Shown: piece after piece, positions 34,607 through 43,757 of the stretch
How the letters are laid out: each line of letters starts with the position of its first letter
Numbering within the stretch: position 1 is the first letter of the stretch
DNA from: an uncultured Alphaproteobacteria bacterium
Lineage (GTDB): Bacteria; Pseudomonadota; Alphaproteobacteria; Micropepsales; Micropepsaceae
DNA length: 64,000 bases
Direction of reading: 5' to 3'
NCBI GenBank assembly: GCA_902826695.1
Contig: CADEFU010000003.1
Coordinates: 62,001 to 126,000, forward strand
The notes under the pieces: model-generated
Told to the model about the DNA's origin: nothing
Seen by the model: only the letters and a program-made list of their open reading frames with translations
Database searches by the model: none
Program-made: the position numbers and the translations under genes

Positions 34607-37492
34607 ATGACCACTGACACCGCCCAACCGGCGCGCGAATACAAAGACACGTTGTTCCTGCCCGACACCGACTTCCCGATGAAGGCGGGCCTGCCGAAGG
34701 CTGAGCCCGAGTGGCTGGCCTGGTGGGAAAAGATCGGCTTCTACAAGCGCCTGCGCGAAACCGCGAAAGGCCGCCCGAAGTTCATCTTCCACGACGGCCC
34801 GCCCTACGCGAACGGCCACATCCACCTCGGCACCGGCATGAACAAGATCCTGAAGGATTTTGTCGTGCGCTCCCAAGGCATGCTGGGCAACGACGTGCCC
34901 TACATCCACGGCTGGGACTGTCACGGCCTGCCGATCGAATGGAAGGTCGAGGAGAAGTACCGTGCCGCGGGCCAGGACAAAGACAAGGTTCCGCTGATCG
35001 AGTTCCGCAAGGAATGCCGCGACTTCGCAAACCACTGGCTGAACGTCCAACGCGCGGAGTTCAAGCGCTTGGGCTCAACTGGCGAATGGGACAACCCGTA
35101 CGTCACGATGGCGCCGAAGAGCGAAGCCATCATCGTGCGCGAGATCCAGAAGTTCGCCATGAACGGCGCGCTCTATCGCGGCTCGAAGCCCGTGATGTGG
35201 TCGGTCGTCGAGAAAACCGCCCTCGCCGAAGCCGAGGTCGAGTACCACGAGAAACTCTCGCCGACGATCTTCGTGAAGTTTCAGGTTAAGAGCGGTGCAA
35301 CGGGCGATGTCGCGAAGGCTAAGATCGTCATCTGGACGACCACCCCGTGGACGATCCCTGGCAACCGCGCGATCTGCTACTCGCCGAAAATCTCCTACGG
35401 CCTCTACCGCGTGACCGCGGTGGGCGAGGGGAGTGGCGCAGCCGTGGGTGAACTGCTTCTGCTCGCCGACACGCTTGCCGATACTGCGAAGAACGCGGCA
35501 AAGATCGAGGCCTGGGAGCGCGTGAGCGACGCGGACCCGGCAGGCCTCGTCTGCGCGCATCCGTTCGCAGGCCAAGGCTATGACTTCCCGGTTCCGCTTT
35601 TCGCGGGCGAACATGTGACCGACGACACCGGCACGGGTTTCGTTCACACGGCACCCGGCCACGGCGAAGAAGACTTCGAAATCTGGATGCAGAACCCCAA
35701 GGCGCATCCGAAAGAAGGGCCGCCGATCCCCTTCACCGTGTCGGAAGACGGCTCGTTCTATGCGCACGTGCCGATCTTCGCGGGCAAGAAAGTGTTGAAT
35801 CCGGACGGCAAGGACGGCGACGCGAACGGCGCCGTCATCGGCGAACTGATCAAGGCAGGCGCGCTGCTCGCAAAGGGCAAGCTGCGCCACGACTATCCGC
35901 ACTCCTGGCGCTCGAAGGCGCCGGTCATCTTCCGCAACACGCCGCAGTGGTTCATCGCGATGGACCGCCCCATCGCGAACCTGGGCGGCAAGACGCTGCG
36001 CGAACTCGCATTGAAAGCGATCGACGACACGAACTTCGTACCGGCCCAAGGCCGCAACCGCCTACGCGCCATGGTCGAGAAGCGGCCCGATTGGGTGATC
36101 TCGCGCCAGCGCGCCTGGGGAGTCCCGATCCCGATCTTCGTGCGCAAAGCCGATGGCGAGATCCTGCGCGATGCCGACGTCAATGCGCGCGTCGCGGCAG
36201 CAGTGGAAAAGGGCAGCACGGACGTGTGGTTCACCACCGACCCGCAAGACTTCCTGGGCGACAAGTACAAGGCCGCCGACTTCGAGAAGGTCGACGACAT
36301 CATCGACGTTTGGTTCGAGTCCGGCTCGACCCACGCCTTCGTCATCGAATCCGAAATCGGCTGGCCGGCGGACCTCTACCTCGAAGGCTCTGACCAGCAT
36401 CGCGGCTGGTTCCAATCCTCGCTGCTCGAAGCGTGCGGCACGCGCGGCCGCGCGCCGTTCAAGACCGTGCTCACCCACGGCTTCGTGCTGGATGAAAAGG
36501 GCTACAAACAGTCGAAGTCGATGGGCAACACCGTCGAACCGCAAAAAGTCGCCGAGCAGAACGGCATCGAGATTATGCGGATCTGGGCAGCGTCGTCCGA
36601 TTTCACGGAAGACCTGCGGCTGGGCCCGGAGATCCTGAAGGCAAACGTCGAGAGCTACCGCAAACTCCGCAACACGATGCGCTACATCCTGGCGAACCTG
36701 AGCGGCTTTGCGGACGGCGAACGCGTCGCGGCCAAGGACATGCCCGAACTCGAACGCTGGATGCTGCACCGCCTGAGCGAACTCGATCAAACGGTCCGCC
36801 AAGGCTATGCGGCATTCGACTTCAACCGCGTGTTCACGGCGCTCTTCAACTTCTGCACCACCGACCTGTCGGCGATCTACTTCGACATCCGCAAGGACAC
36901 GCTGTACTGCGATGCGCCCTCGTCGCTCCGCCGGCGCGCCGCGCGCACGGTTCTCGACCACCTGTTCAACCACCTAACGGCATGGCTCGCGCCAGTCATG
37001 GTGTTCACGATGGAAGAGGTCTGGCGCACGCGTCACAAGGGCGAGTTCGACAGCGTCCACCTGCGCACGTTCCCAGCCGTGCCGGGGGAATGGTCCAACA
37101 AACCGCTCGCTGAGAAATGGCAGCGCATCCGCGATTTGCGCCGCGTCGTCACCGGCGCGCTCGAAGTCGCTCGCCGCGAAAAGACAATCGGAGCGAGTCT
37201 CGAGGCGTTTCCGACCCTTCACGTTGCAGACGCGAAGGACGCAGAGCTGCTGAAGTCGATCGACCTTGCCGAAATCGCCATCACATCCGGTGCCGCCGTT
37301 TCAACCGGCCCAGCCCCCGCCGATGCCTTCAAGATCGAAGACGTCCAGGGCGCTGCTGTCGTTTTTGCCAAGGCCCCGGGTTCGAAATGCGCCCGCTGCT
37401 GGCGTATCCTGCCCGAGGTAGGCAAAAGCGCTGTCCACCCGCATCTCTGTCTTAGATGCGAAGGCGCCGTCGCGGAGCATGACGCCAAGTGA
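34607..37492 (+). CDS. ileS: Isoleucyl-tRNA synthetase
   Basis: 961 residues from the ATG at 34607. Class I synthetase: the HIGH region is 'PYANGHIHLGTGMNKILKD' near residue 65 and the KMSKS loop is 'GYKQSKSMGNTVEPQ' near residue 634, with the CP1 editing domain between ('TTPWTIPGN', 'DDTGTGFVHTAPGHG'). The C-terminus has the four-Cys zinc site, 'CARCWR' and 'LCLRC'. It charges tRNA-Ile with isoleucine. Its stop overlaps lspA by 4 bases, the classic ileS-lspA arrangement of proteobacteria. Confidence 0.97.
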   Translation: MTTDTAQPAREYKDTLFLPDTDFPMKAGLPKAEPEWLAWWEKIGFYKRLRETAKGRPKFIFHDGPPYANGHIHLGTGMNKILKDFVVRSQGMLGNDVPYIHGWDCHGLPIEWKVEEKYRAAGQDKDKVPLIEFRKECRDFANHWLNVQRAEFKRLGSTGEWDNPYVTMAPKSEAIIVREIQKFAMNGALYRGSKPVMWSVVEKTALAEAEVEYHEKLSPTIFVKFQVKSGATGDVAKAKIVIWTTTPWTIPGNRAICYSPKISYGLYRVTAVGEGSGAAVGELLLLADTLADTAKNAAKIEAWERVSDADPAGLVCAHPFAGQGYDFPVPLFAGEHVTDDTGTGFVHTAPGHGEEDFEIWMQNPKAHPKEGPPIPFTVSEDGSFYAHVPIFAGKKVLNPDGKDGDANGAVIGELIKAGALLAKGKLRHDYPHSWRSKAPVIFRNTPQWFIAMDRPIANLGGKTLRELALKAIDDTNFVPAQGRNRLRAMVEKRPDWVISRQRAWGVPIPIFVRKADGEILRDADVNARVAAAVEKGSTDVWFTTDPQDFLGDKYKAADFEKVDDIIDVWFESGSTHAFVIESEIGWPADLYLEGSDQHRGWFQSSLLEACGTRGRAPFKTVLTHGFVLDEKGYKQSKSMGNTVEPQKVAEQNGIEIMRIWAASSDFTEDLRLGPEILKANVESYRKLRNTMRYILANLSGFADGERVAAKDMPELERWMLHRLSELDQTVRQGYAAFDFNRVFTALFNFCTTDLSAIYFDIRKDTLYCDAPSSLRRRAARTVLDHLFNHLTAWLAPVMVFTMEEVWRTRHKGEFDSVHLRTFPAVPGEWSNKPLAEKWQRIRDLRRVVTGALEVARREKTIGASLEAFPTLHVADAKDAELLKSIDLAEIAITSGAAVSTGPAPADAFKIEDVQGAAVVFAKAPGSKCARCWRILPEVGKSAVHPHLCLRCEGAVAEHDAK

Positions 37493-38037
37493 TGACGTGG
37501 CTGAAGAAACTAAACGCGCCGCAACTGGGTTACCTGGTTGCGGTGCTCACGCTGGTCTTGGATCAAGGCTGGAAACTAACGTTTCTGCACGCGCTCGGCT
37601 GGATCGAAACTCTCAGCGGCAGTGTCGCCGGACCCAACATTGAGATACTTCCGTTCTTCTCCATCGTAATGGTGTGGAACAAGGGCATCTCTTACGGTTT
37701 GTTACAGGCCGACACCGGGTTCGAGCGCGCGCTCCTGGCAATTTTCGCACTCGGCATAACTGGCTTCCTCATTTGGTGGTTGCGGGGTATCAAGGACACA
37801 CGATTGGCGCTTTCCCTGGGGCTGATCATTGGCGGCGCCGTAGGAAATGTGATCGACCGCATCCTTTACGGCGCCGTTGCGGACTTTTTTTATCTGCACA
37901 CTTTCGATAAAAGTACGGGCTGGTATGTATTCAATATCGCCGACACGGCGGTGGTGATCGGCGTCGCGATCATGGTACTTGACCTTGTGATCAGCGAATG
38001 GCGTGCGCGCACGCGCACGAAGGAGGATCGGACGTGA
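37489..38037 (+). CDS. lspA: Lipoprotein signal peptidase (signal peptidase II)
   Basis: 182 residues, four membrane helices. Conserved elements are 'LVLDQGWKLTF' near 23, 'VWNKGISYGLLQ' near 62, 'IIGGAVGNVIDRILYGAVADFF' (split: GGAVGNVIDR with one catalytic Asp, YGAVADFFYLH) and 'YVFNIADTAV' with the second catalytic Asp. It removes the signal peptide from diacylglyceryl prolipoproteins; the following gene encodes one such substrate. Start and stop overlap both neighbours. A second ATG at 37492 would give a protein one residue shorter. Confidence 0.96.
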   Translation: MMTWLKKLNAPQLGYLVAVLTLVLDQGWKLTFLHALGWIETLSGSVAGPNIEILPFFSIVMVWNKGISYGLLQADTGFERALLAIFALGITGFLIWWLRGIKDTRLALSLGLIIGGAVGNVIDRILYGAVADFFYLHTFDKSTGWYVFNIADTAVVIGVAIMVLDLVISEWRARTRTKEDRT

Positions 38038-38630
38038 CGATAGTTCTGGGTAAGCTTGCTCCTGTGTCCGGACAAGCCCTTGTCATTGTGATCGTTGGCG
38101 CGCTCGCGCTCAGTGGCTGTGGGGGCGTGAAGGAATCTCTCGGCGCCGCCAAGCAAGCGCCGGACGAAACCGCGGTCACCACGCGCGCGCCGCTGGTCGT
38201 GCCCGCGACTTTCGACCTAAAGAACCCGCAACCCGGTGCTCCGCGCCCGCAAGACGCCGATGTGGCCACGGCCGCGCAAAAGGTCTTGGGTGGCCCGCCG
38301 AAACAAACCGTTGCCTCCGAAGGCGAGCAAGCGCTCTTGAGCGCAAGCGGCGCCACAAAGGCCGATCCGAAAATTCGTCAGGATCTGCGCAACGAGGTGC
38401 TCCAAGCCGGCAAGCGCAAATCCTACGCCGACGGCGTGCTGTTCTGGCGCGGCAAGAAGGGCGACCCCGGCAACCCGCTCGACGCCGGTGAGGAAGCTCA
38501 ACGCCTGAACGTGGCGATGCCCGCCAAACCCGCGGAAGCCACAATTGAAAAAGGCACCGGCACGACGGAAGCCGCGCCCGCCGAAAAGAAAAAGAAGGAA
38601 GAGTCGGGCGGCTGGTTCGACTGGTTCTAA
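38034..38630 (+). CDS. DUF3035 family lipoprotein
   Basis: 198 residues from a GTG at 38034 that overlaps the lspA stop as GTGA and has AAGGAGG 8 bases before it. The frame is open to 37998, but the shorter start gives a good signal 'VIVIVGALALSGC' with lipobox Leu-Ser-Gly-Cys (Cys29). The mature protein is Pro/Ala/Lys-rich with 'PLVVPATFDLKNPQPGAPRP', typical of DUF3035 proteins encoded after lspA in alphaproteobacteria. The end is 'KKKKEESGGWFDWF'-like, with aromatic residues last. Function unknown; BamF-like outer-membrane assembly roles have been proposed for some members. Confidence 0.85.
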   Translation: MTIVLGKLAPVSGQALVIVIVGALALSGCGGVKESLGAAKQAPDETAVTTRAPLVVPATFDLKNPQPGAPRPQDADVATAAQKVLGGPPKQTVASEGEQALLSASGATKADPKIRQDLRNEVLQAGKRKSYADGVLFWRGKKGDPGNPLDAGEEAQRLNVAMPAKPAEATIEKGTGTTEAAPAEKKKKEESGGWFDWF

Positions 38631-38658
38631 AGCAATCCACAGCTGTGGATGAGGTTCA

Positions 38659-38683
38659 CGGGGGCGGTTTTCCGCCCCCGTTT
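38659..38683 (+). terminator. Terminator of the ileS-lspA operon
   Basis: 9-bp stem CGGGGGCGG / CCGCCCCCG with a TTTT loop, followed by TTTGCTTT, 28 bp past the DUF3035 stop. Confidence 0.85.
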
Positions 38684-38737
38684 GCTTTCGCGCCAAACGC
38701 TTCCCCCTCAGGGGGGGAAGCGCTAAGTGATGTGCCC

Positions 38738-40021
38738 ATGACCTTGTTCACCCACAATATTGCCCCGGCCCTCGCGCTGCCGAAGCTGCGCGCCGCTTTC
38801 GACAAACGCTTGGCCGAGAGCCAAGCCGCGTTGGCCCACTGGCGCACTGCGCAAAGCCCCGACTTCGCCGCGCTTCGTCATTCCGTGGACTCCACGGACG
38901 ACCTGGCCCGCGCCGCCGAAGTCGCCGAGCACCTGATGAAGAACACGACCGACCTCGTCGTCTTCGGCATCGGCGGCTCGAGCCTGGGTGCCCAAACGCT
39001 GGCCCAGTTGGCCTTCTGGAGCACCGAGGCTTACAAGCCCCGCACCGGCCACCCGCGCCTGCATATCGTGGAGGGCATCGACAGCGCAGTCTTCCGCACG
39101 ATGCTGACGCTGCTCGACCTGCGCACCACGCGCTTCTTCATCGTCTCGAAGTCAGGCTCGACCACCGAAACGCTGATGCAGCTCCTCGTGGCCATCGAAG
39201 CTCTGGAGGAAGAGGGCGGCGGCAAATACCTCAAGCACCACTTCGCCGGCATGGTGGAAGAAGGCGCGAACCCGCTTCGCGCGATCCTAACCGACATGGG
39301 CGCGCCGATCATCGCGCACGACCCGAACCTCGGCGGTCGCTTTTCCGCGTTCTCAAGCGTTGCCCTCGTTCCTGCACTGGTCGCAGGCCTCGACGCCAAA
39401 GCAATCCGCGCCGGCGCCCTTGAAACACTGAACGCGGCGATGGCCGGCTCGGCGCCCGCCATTGACGGTGCAGCGCTCAGCGTCGCCGCCCGCGACGTGG
39501 GCCTCTCGCAAAGCGTCATGTGGGTCTATCGCGATCGCCTCGCGCGGTTGCCGAAATGGTGGCGCCAACTCTGGGCCGAAAGTCTCGGCAAGAACGGCCA
39601 AGGCACGACCCCGATCGACGCCCAAGGCCCGGTCGACCAGCACAGCCAGCTCCAACTCTACCTCGATGGTCCGAACGACAAGCTGTTCACGCTCATCGAC
39701 GCCCCAGCCCTCTCCGACGCGAAGGCGAGCAAGGCCTGGGCGGAAAAACACGACCTTCCTCTGCTCGCCGGTCGCGGCATGTCCGATGTCGTCGCCGCCC
39801 AAGTCCGCGCAACCGCCGAAACGCTCGCGAACGCGGGCAGGGCGGTGCGTCGCATCTCGTTCGCTGCGCCGCTCGATGAGCGCTACCTCGGCGCGCTAAT
39901 GATGCATTTCATTCTGGAGACGCTGATCGCGGCCCGGCTCTGGAACGTTGACCCGTTCGGCCAACCCGCCGTGGAAGCAGGCAAGCACCTCACGCGGAAA
40001 TTCCTGGAAGGCAAAGCGTGA
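38738..40021 (+). CDS. pgi: Glucose-6-phosphate isomerase
   Basis: 427 residues from the ATG at 38738. Phosphoglucose isomerase motifs: '[15 protein letters not shown]' near 84, '[16 protein letters not shown]' near 135 (sugar-phosphate site), '[16 protein letters not shown]' near 200 and '[19 protein letters not shown]' near 296. It is about 120 residues shorter than the E. coli-type enzyme and close to the 430-450-residue form of Bacillus and some alphaproteobacteria. It interconverts glucose 6-phosphate and fructose 6-phosphate. The mutL GTG overlaps its stop by 4 bases. Confidence 0.93.
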   Translation: MTLFTHNIAPALALPKLRAAFDKRLAESQAALAHWRTAQSPDFAALRHSVDSTDDLARAAEVAEHLMKNTTDLVVFGIGGSSLGAQTLAQLAFWSTEAYKPRTGHPRLHIVEGIDSAVFRTMLTLLDLRTTRFFIVSKSGSTTETLMQLLVAIEALEEEGGGKYLKHHFAGMVEEGANPLRAILTDMGAPIIAHDPNLGGRFSAFSSVALVPALVAGLDAKAIRAGALETLNAAMAGSAPAIDGAALSVAARDVGLSQSVMWVYRDRLARLPKWWRQLWAESLGKNGQGTTPIDAQGPVDQHSQLQLYLDGPNDKLFTLIDAPALSDAKASKAWAEKHDLPLLAGRGMSDVVAAQVRATAETLANAGRAVRRISFAAPLDERYLGALMMHFILETLIAARLWNVDPFGQPAVEAGKHLTRKFLEGKA

Positions 40022-41829
40022 AGATCCGCCGCCTCGCCGAGGGCACGATCAACCGCATCGCCGCGGGTGAAGTGGTCGAGCGCCCGGCCTCTGCGGTGAA
40101 GGAACTCGTCGAAAACGCGATCGACGCGGGTGCCCGCAACGTCGAGATCGCGATCGCGGGCGGCGGCATGAGCCTGATCCGCATCGCCGACGATGGCATC
40201 GGCATGAGCGCGGAAGAGTTGACGCTCGCCGTCGAACGCCACGCAACCTCGAAGCTCCCCCGCGACGAAGCCGGGGCCGACGACCTCATGTCGATCGCAA
40301 CCTTAGGCTTCCGCGGCGAGGCGCTTCCCTCGATCGGCGCCATCGCAAGGCTCACCATCACCTCGCGCGCGAAGGGCGCCAAGGAAGCGTTCGCCATCAC
40401 CGTCGAAGGCGGCAAGGTCTCGGGCCCTCGTCCTGCGCCGTTCGAAGGGCACGGCCAGCACGGCACGATCGTCGAAGTCCGCGACCTCTTCTACGCGACG
40501 CCCGCGCGCCTCAAGTTCCTGAAGTCCGAACGCGCCGAAACCGCGGCCGTCATCGAAATCGTGAAGCGCCTCGCGCTCGCCCGCGCCGACGTCGGCTTCC
40601 GCCTCGCCACCGAAGAGCGCACGGTCGTCAAAGCCGTCGCCGAACCCGGCGACCTGTTCGACGGCAGGCTCCGCCGCTTGGCCGCCATCCTCGGCGCCGA
40701 CTTCGCCGAGAACGCACTTCCCGTCGATGTCGCGCGCGAAAACACAAAGCTCAGCGGCTACGCGGGTCTGCCGACTTACGCCCGCGGCACGGCCGCTCAA
40801 CAATTCCTGTTCGTGAACGGACGCCCCGTCCGCGACAAGCTCATCGTTGGCGCCGTGCGCGGCGCCTATGCCGACGTGCTCGCGCGCGACCGCCACCCGG
40901 TCGTGGCACTGTTCCTCGATCTCCCGGCGCACGACGTCGACGTCAACGTCCACCCTGCGAAAACCGAAGTCCGCTTCCGCGACGCAGCCCTGATCCGCGG
41001 CCTGATCGTAAGCGCCTTGAAGGCAGCGATCCACGCAGGCGGAACGCGCACATCGACGACGGTCGCGACCAGCACGCTTGAACGCCTCGCGCCGACGCAA
41101 ACCTACGCCTTCGCCGAACCGCGCCCGAGCCCAGGCCTGCTGCGCGAAGCCGCCGCGCTCTACGAACCGTTACAGCGCGGCTTCATCGACGCCCCGCCGC
41201 TCGCAAGGCCCCTCGACCAGCCGCAGGCCCCGCCGCCAAACGCTGAGCGTTTCCCCTTGGGCGTCGCGCGCGGCCAGGTGCACAACACCTACATCGTCGC
41301 GCAAACCGGCGACGGCATCGTTATCGTTGATCAGCACGCAGCTCACGAGCGTCTGATGCTCGACCGCATGCAGCGCGCAATCGCCGCCAAAGGCATCGAA
41401 CGTCAAGCGCTGCTGATCCCCGAAGTCGTGGACCTCGACGGCCCCTCCGTCGACCGCCTGACAAGCCGCGCCGGCGAGCTCGCCGAACTAGGCCTCATCC
41501 TCGAACAATTCGGCGCCGACGCCGTCCTCGTTCGCGAAGTCCCAGCCCTCCTGAAAGGAGGCGACATCAAAGGCCTGGTCCAAGACCTCGCCGACGAAAT
41601 CGCCGAATACGGAAGCAGCCTCTCCCTCAAAGAACGCCTCGACGAAATCTGCTCGACCATGGCCTGCCACAGCGCGGTGAGGGCAGGGCGAAGCCTCACC
41701 CTCGAAGAAATGAACGCGCTGCTCCGCGAAATGGAACAAACCCCGCTCAGCGGCCAATGCAACCACGGCCGTCCGACGTACGTGGAACTGAAGCTAGCGG
41801 ACGTCGAAAAGCTCTTCGGCCGCCGCTAG
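40018..41829 (+). CDS. mutL: DNA mismatch repair protein MutL
   Basis: 603 residues from a GTG overlapping the pgi stop (GTGA). N-terminal GHKL ATPase: '[16 protein letters not shown]', 'IADDGIGMS', '[13 protein letters not shown]'. The C-terminal part has the endonuclease-type elements '[14 protein letters not shown]', '[12 protein letters not shown]' and '[12 protein letters not shown]'. In DQHA(X2)E(X4)E the last Glu is Asp here. The species therefore probably uses the MutH-independent nicking form of MutL. It links MutS recognition to strand excision. Confidence 0.95.
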   Translation: MKIRRLAEGTINRIAAGEVVERPASAVKELVENAIDAGARNVEIAIAGGGMSLIRIADDGIGMSAEELTLAVERHATSKLPRDEAGADDLMSIATLGFRGEALPSIGAIARLTITSRAKGAKEAFAITVEGGKVSGPRPAPFEGHGQHGTIVEVRDLFYATPARLKFLKSERAETAAVIEIVKRLALARADVGFRLATEERTVVKAVAEPGDLFDGRLRRLAAILGADFAENALPVDVARENTKLSGYAGLPTYARGTAAQQFLFVNGRPVRDKLIVGAVRGAYADVLARDRHPVVALFLDLPAHDVDVNVHPAKTEVRFRDAALIRGLIVSALKAAIHAGGTRTSTTVATSTLERLAPTQTYAFAEPRPSPGLLREAAALYEPLQRGFIDAPPLARPLDQPQAPPPNAERFPLGVARGQVHNTYIVAQTGDGIVIVDQHAAHERLMLDRMQRAIAAKGIERQALLIPEVVDLDGPSVDRLTSRAGELAELGLILEQFGADAVLVREVPALLKGGDIKGLVQDLADEIAEYGSSLSLKERLDEICSTMACHSAVRAGRSLTLEEMNALLREMEQTPLSGQCNHGRPTYVELKLADVEKLFGRR

Positions 41830-41904
41830 GCTCAGGTCGAAGCCCAGCGCTGGGGGTTGAACGCTGCTGCCAACGACGCCAAGTAATGTCGACAGGGAGG
41901 CTCG

Positions 41905-42225
41905 ATGGACTTTCAGAGCGTGATCACTCTGGCCGCCGGGCTCGCGTTGGTGAGCGTGGTCATGGCGTACTGGCTGGCCGCGTACGGCATGGTGATGGAA
42001 TCTCGCTTCGGGCGGGTAGTCTTCAGCTGCACCGTTCTGTCGGCTGGCCTGTGGGTTTTCCTCAGCGAGATCACACCCCGTGCGTTGCGCACGCTTGGCG
42101 TTTCATCGTTCGATCTTGCCCTTCTCCTCGTCGGGGCGGTCTTCCTTGCCGGTGCCGTCGCGGCCTTCTTCGACCTTGTCGGTTGGTTGCGCGGCGAATG
42201 GCGCACGCCGCCGCCATTCGAGTAG
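41905..42225 (+). CDS. Small membrane protein of unknown function
   Basis: 106 residues with three hydrophobic segments, at about 5-27, 38-55 and 70-93, and a short cytoplasmic tail 'RGEWRTPPPFE'. GGGAGG precedes the ATG. It is monocistronic, 75 bp after mutL and convergent with the esterase gene. No family was recognised. Confidence 0.6.
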   Translation: MDFQSVITLAAGLALVSVVMAYWLAAYGMVMESRFGRVVFSCTVLSAGLWVFLSEITPRALRTLGVSSFDLALLLVGAVFLAGAVAAFFDLVGWLRGEWRTPPPFE

Positions 42226-42235
42226 CGCACGTGAG

Positions 42236-43012
42236 CTACCGCCCTGCGTAATACACCCCCGGCTTCCGCGGAAAGAACGGCGCCACAAGCTTCGACGGTT
42301 TGAACGGCTTCCACGTCCCCCACTTCTGCCCGAGCCGATCCGCAATTACCCACAGCGCCGGCGGGTGAAACCCGAGCCCGATATGCGTCGAGCGCACCTC
42401 GATGTTCTCCCGACCCTCCCCCTCACGTTCGAGGCACGCCTTCCACGCGACCACGCCATCAGCCTTCGTGTAGATCGCCGTTGCCGGCACGGGAATTGGT
42501 TCGGCAAGTTGTTTGATCCGTTCCGGATTGCGCGGCACGTCCTCGCCCGTCAGGATTTTCCAGATCACACCGACATTGTTCGCGGTCGGATCGGCGAACG
42601 GACTGCCCAGTGTGATCACCATCCGCACATCGTCCGGAACCTGCCGCGCAATCTCGCGCGCCATGATCCCGCCACGGCTCCAACCGATCAGCGTCACCTC
42701 GGCTTTGTGCTTCGCCTTCAGCGCCTTGATCTGCGCGATCACCGCTGGCAAATCCTCGCCCGGCTTGCGAACGTTCAGCCCGCGCTTCCACCCGTGCACG
42801 TCGTAGCCGAGCAGCGACAAGTACCGTCGGAGCAACAACGTCGACCGGTCGTCCGCTCCAAACCCGGGCAGCACGATAATCCCATGCTTCCGCCCGCGCG
42901 GCGCCGTCATCAGAAATGGCGCCGTCACGAACAGCGTCGGAATGTCGATCAGCCCCCACGGTTCCAAAAGCAAGAACCGCCGCGGCGGCGGCGAAAGCGG
43001 CTCGTCGGTCAT
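42236..43012 (-). CDS. Alpha/beta hydrolase (esterase/lipase-like)
   Basis: 258 residues. 'GIIVLPGFGADDRSTLLLRR' supplies the oxyanion region. The nucleophile elbow is 'LIGWSRGGIMAREIA' with Ser in GxSxG. The acid is likely Asp in 'YTKADGVVAW' and the base His in 'RSTHIGLGFHP'. The N-terminal 35 residues include a hydrophobic stretch, 'LIDIPTLFVTAPFLM', that could touch the membrane. This pattern occurs in lipase/PHA-depolymerase-like hydrolases of unknown substrate. The 125-bp inverted-repeat element lies just upstream. Confidence 0.83.
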   Translation of the reverse strand: MTDEPLSPPPRRFLLLEPWGLIDIPTLFVTAPFLMTAPRGRKHGIIVLPGFGADDRSTLLLRRYLSLLGYDVHGWKRGLNVRKPGEDLPAVIAQIKALKAKHKAEVTLIGWSRGGIMAREIARQVPDDVRMVITLGSPFADPTANNVGVIWKILTGEDVPRNPERIKQLAEPIPVPATAIYTKADGVVAWKACLEREGEGRENIEVRSTHIGLGFHPPALWVIADRLGQKWGTWKPFKPSKLVAPFFPRKPGVYYAGR

Positions 43013-43057
43013 GGGGCAAGCTTATCACACATGTCGCGCGTCAGCGTCGAAAGATGT

Positions 43058-43182
43058 CTCACACAATGAAACAATGACACAATGAAGGAAAGTTTATTGG
43101 CGCGCAGCGCGAGTTCGACGCTGACAGCGCGCTAACGCGCGCGAACGATCACTCTCATAGTTTCATTGTTCCATTGTGTGAG
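43058..43182. mobile_element. 125-bp MITE-like element with terminal inverted repeats
   Basis: The left end reads CTCACACAATGAAACAATG inward from 43058; the right end, read on the minus strand from 43182, gives CTCACACAATGGAACAATG. The repeat continues as an ATGA(C/A)AC(A/T)ATGA pattern, with about 5 differences in 31 bases between the two ends. The same ends bound the gene-carrying element at 50329-50889. The interior is GC-only palindromic DNA. A GCGCGC-GTTA-GCGCGCTGTC stretch, read on the minus strand near the right end, matches the left-end interior of the larger element. It looks like a non-autonomous deletion derivative. The right arm overlaps the rsmD 3' end. A GTC flanks both sides if the element is taken to start one base further in. 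Confidence 0.72.
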
Positions 43183-43757
43183 TCATTCTTTGGGACAGTC
43201 AGCAACACCACCTTCGTATCGCCATAAGTCCGCTCGTCGAGTGCCGAAAACCCCGCAGGCACCACCAACGCCTCATCTGCCGCCATCTCGGCAACAACGA
43301 TCGCCGTCTCGGCCAGCCACCCGCCGTCGCGCGCGCTCGCGAGCGCAAGCTCCACGAGCCCCTTGCGATACGGCGGATCGAGAAACACGAGATCGAACGG
43401 ACCGCCAGCATTCGCCGGCATCTCGCTCAACCCCGTCGCGTCGCGCCGCCAGATCTTCGTGGCCCCCGTCGCATGCGCGGCCTCGACGTTCCGCCGCACC
43501 AACGCCCGGCTCTCCGCGTGATCGTCGACGAAGAGCACATACTTCGCCCCGCGCGACAGCGCCTCCAGCCCAAGCGCACCCGTACCCGCAAACAGATCGA
43601 GCACCCGCGCACCTTCGACCGTAAACCCAACCCCGAAATCGTTGTGCGCGAGTACGTTGAACAGCGCCTCGCGCACGCGGTCCGACGTCGGCCGTACGCG
43701 CGCGTCCTTCGGCGTGGCGAGCGAAAGGCCCCGATGCTTGCCGGCAACGATCCGCAT
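43155..43757 (-). CDS. rsmD: 16S rRNA (guanine966-N2)-methyltransferase RsmD
   Basis: 200 residues from the ATG at 43757, which overlaps the pseudouridine synthase stop by 1 base. 'MRIVAGKHRGLSL' opens the protein. The SAM loop is 'VLDLFAGTGALGLEALSRG' near 53, and the N6/N2-methylase motif 'LVFLDPPYRKG' is near 128. It methylates G966 of 16S rRNA. The last nine or so residues ('DSHNGTMKL') and the stop are encoded by the terminal repeat of the 125-bp element, so the native end was replaced. Confidence 0.92.
   Translation of the reverse strand: MRIVAGKHRGLSLATPKDARVRPTSDRVREALFNVLAHNDFGVGFTVEGARVLDLFAGTGALGLEALSRGAKYVLFVDDHAESRALVRRNVEAAHATGATKIWRRDATGLSEMPANAGGPFDLVFLDPPYRKGLVELALASARDGGWLAETAIVVAEMAADEALVVPAGFSALDERTYGDTKVVLLTVPKNDSHNGTMKL

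Noticed and set aside
43058-43182. AATGAAAC-type repeats read as a CRISPR array or iteron cluster
   Set aside because: The repeats are inverted and terminal rather than evenly spaced direct copies with unique spacers, and no cas or rep gene is nearby.
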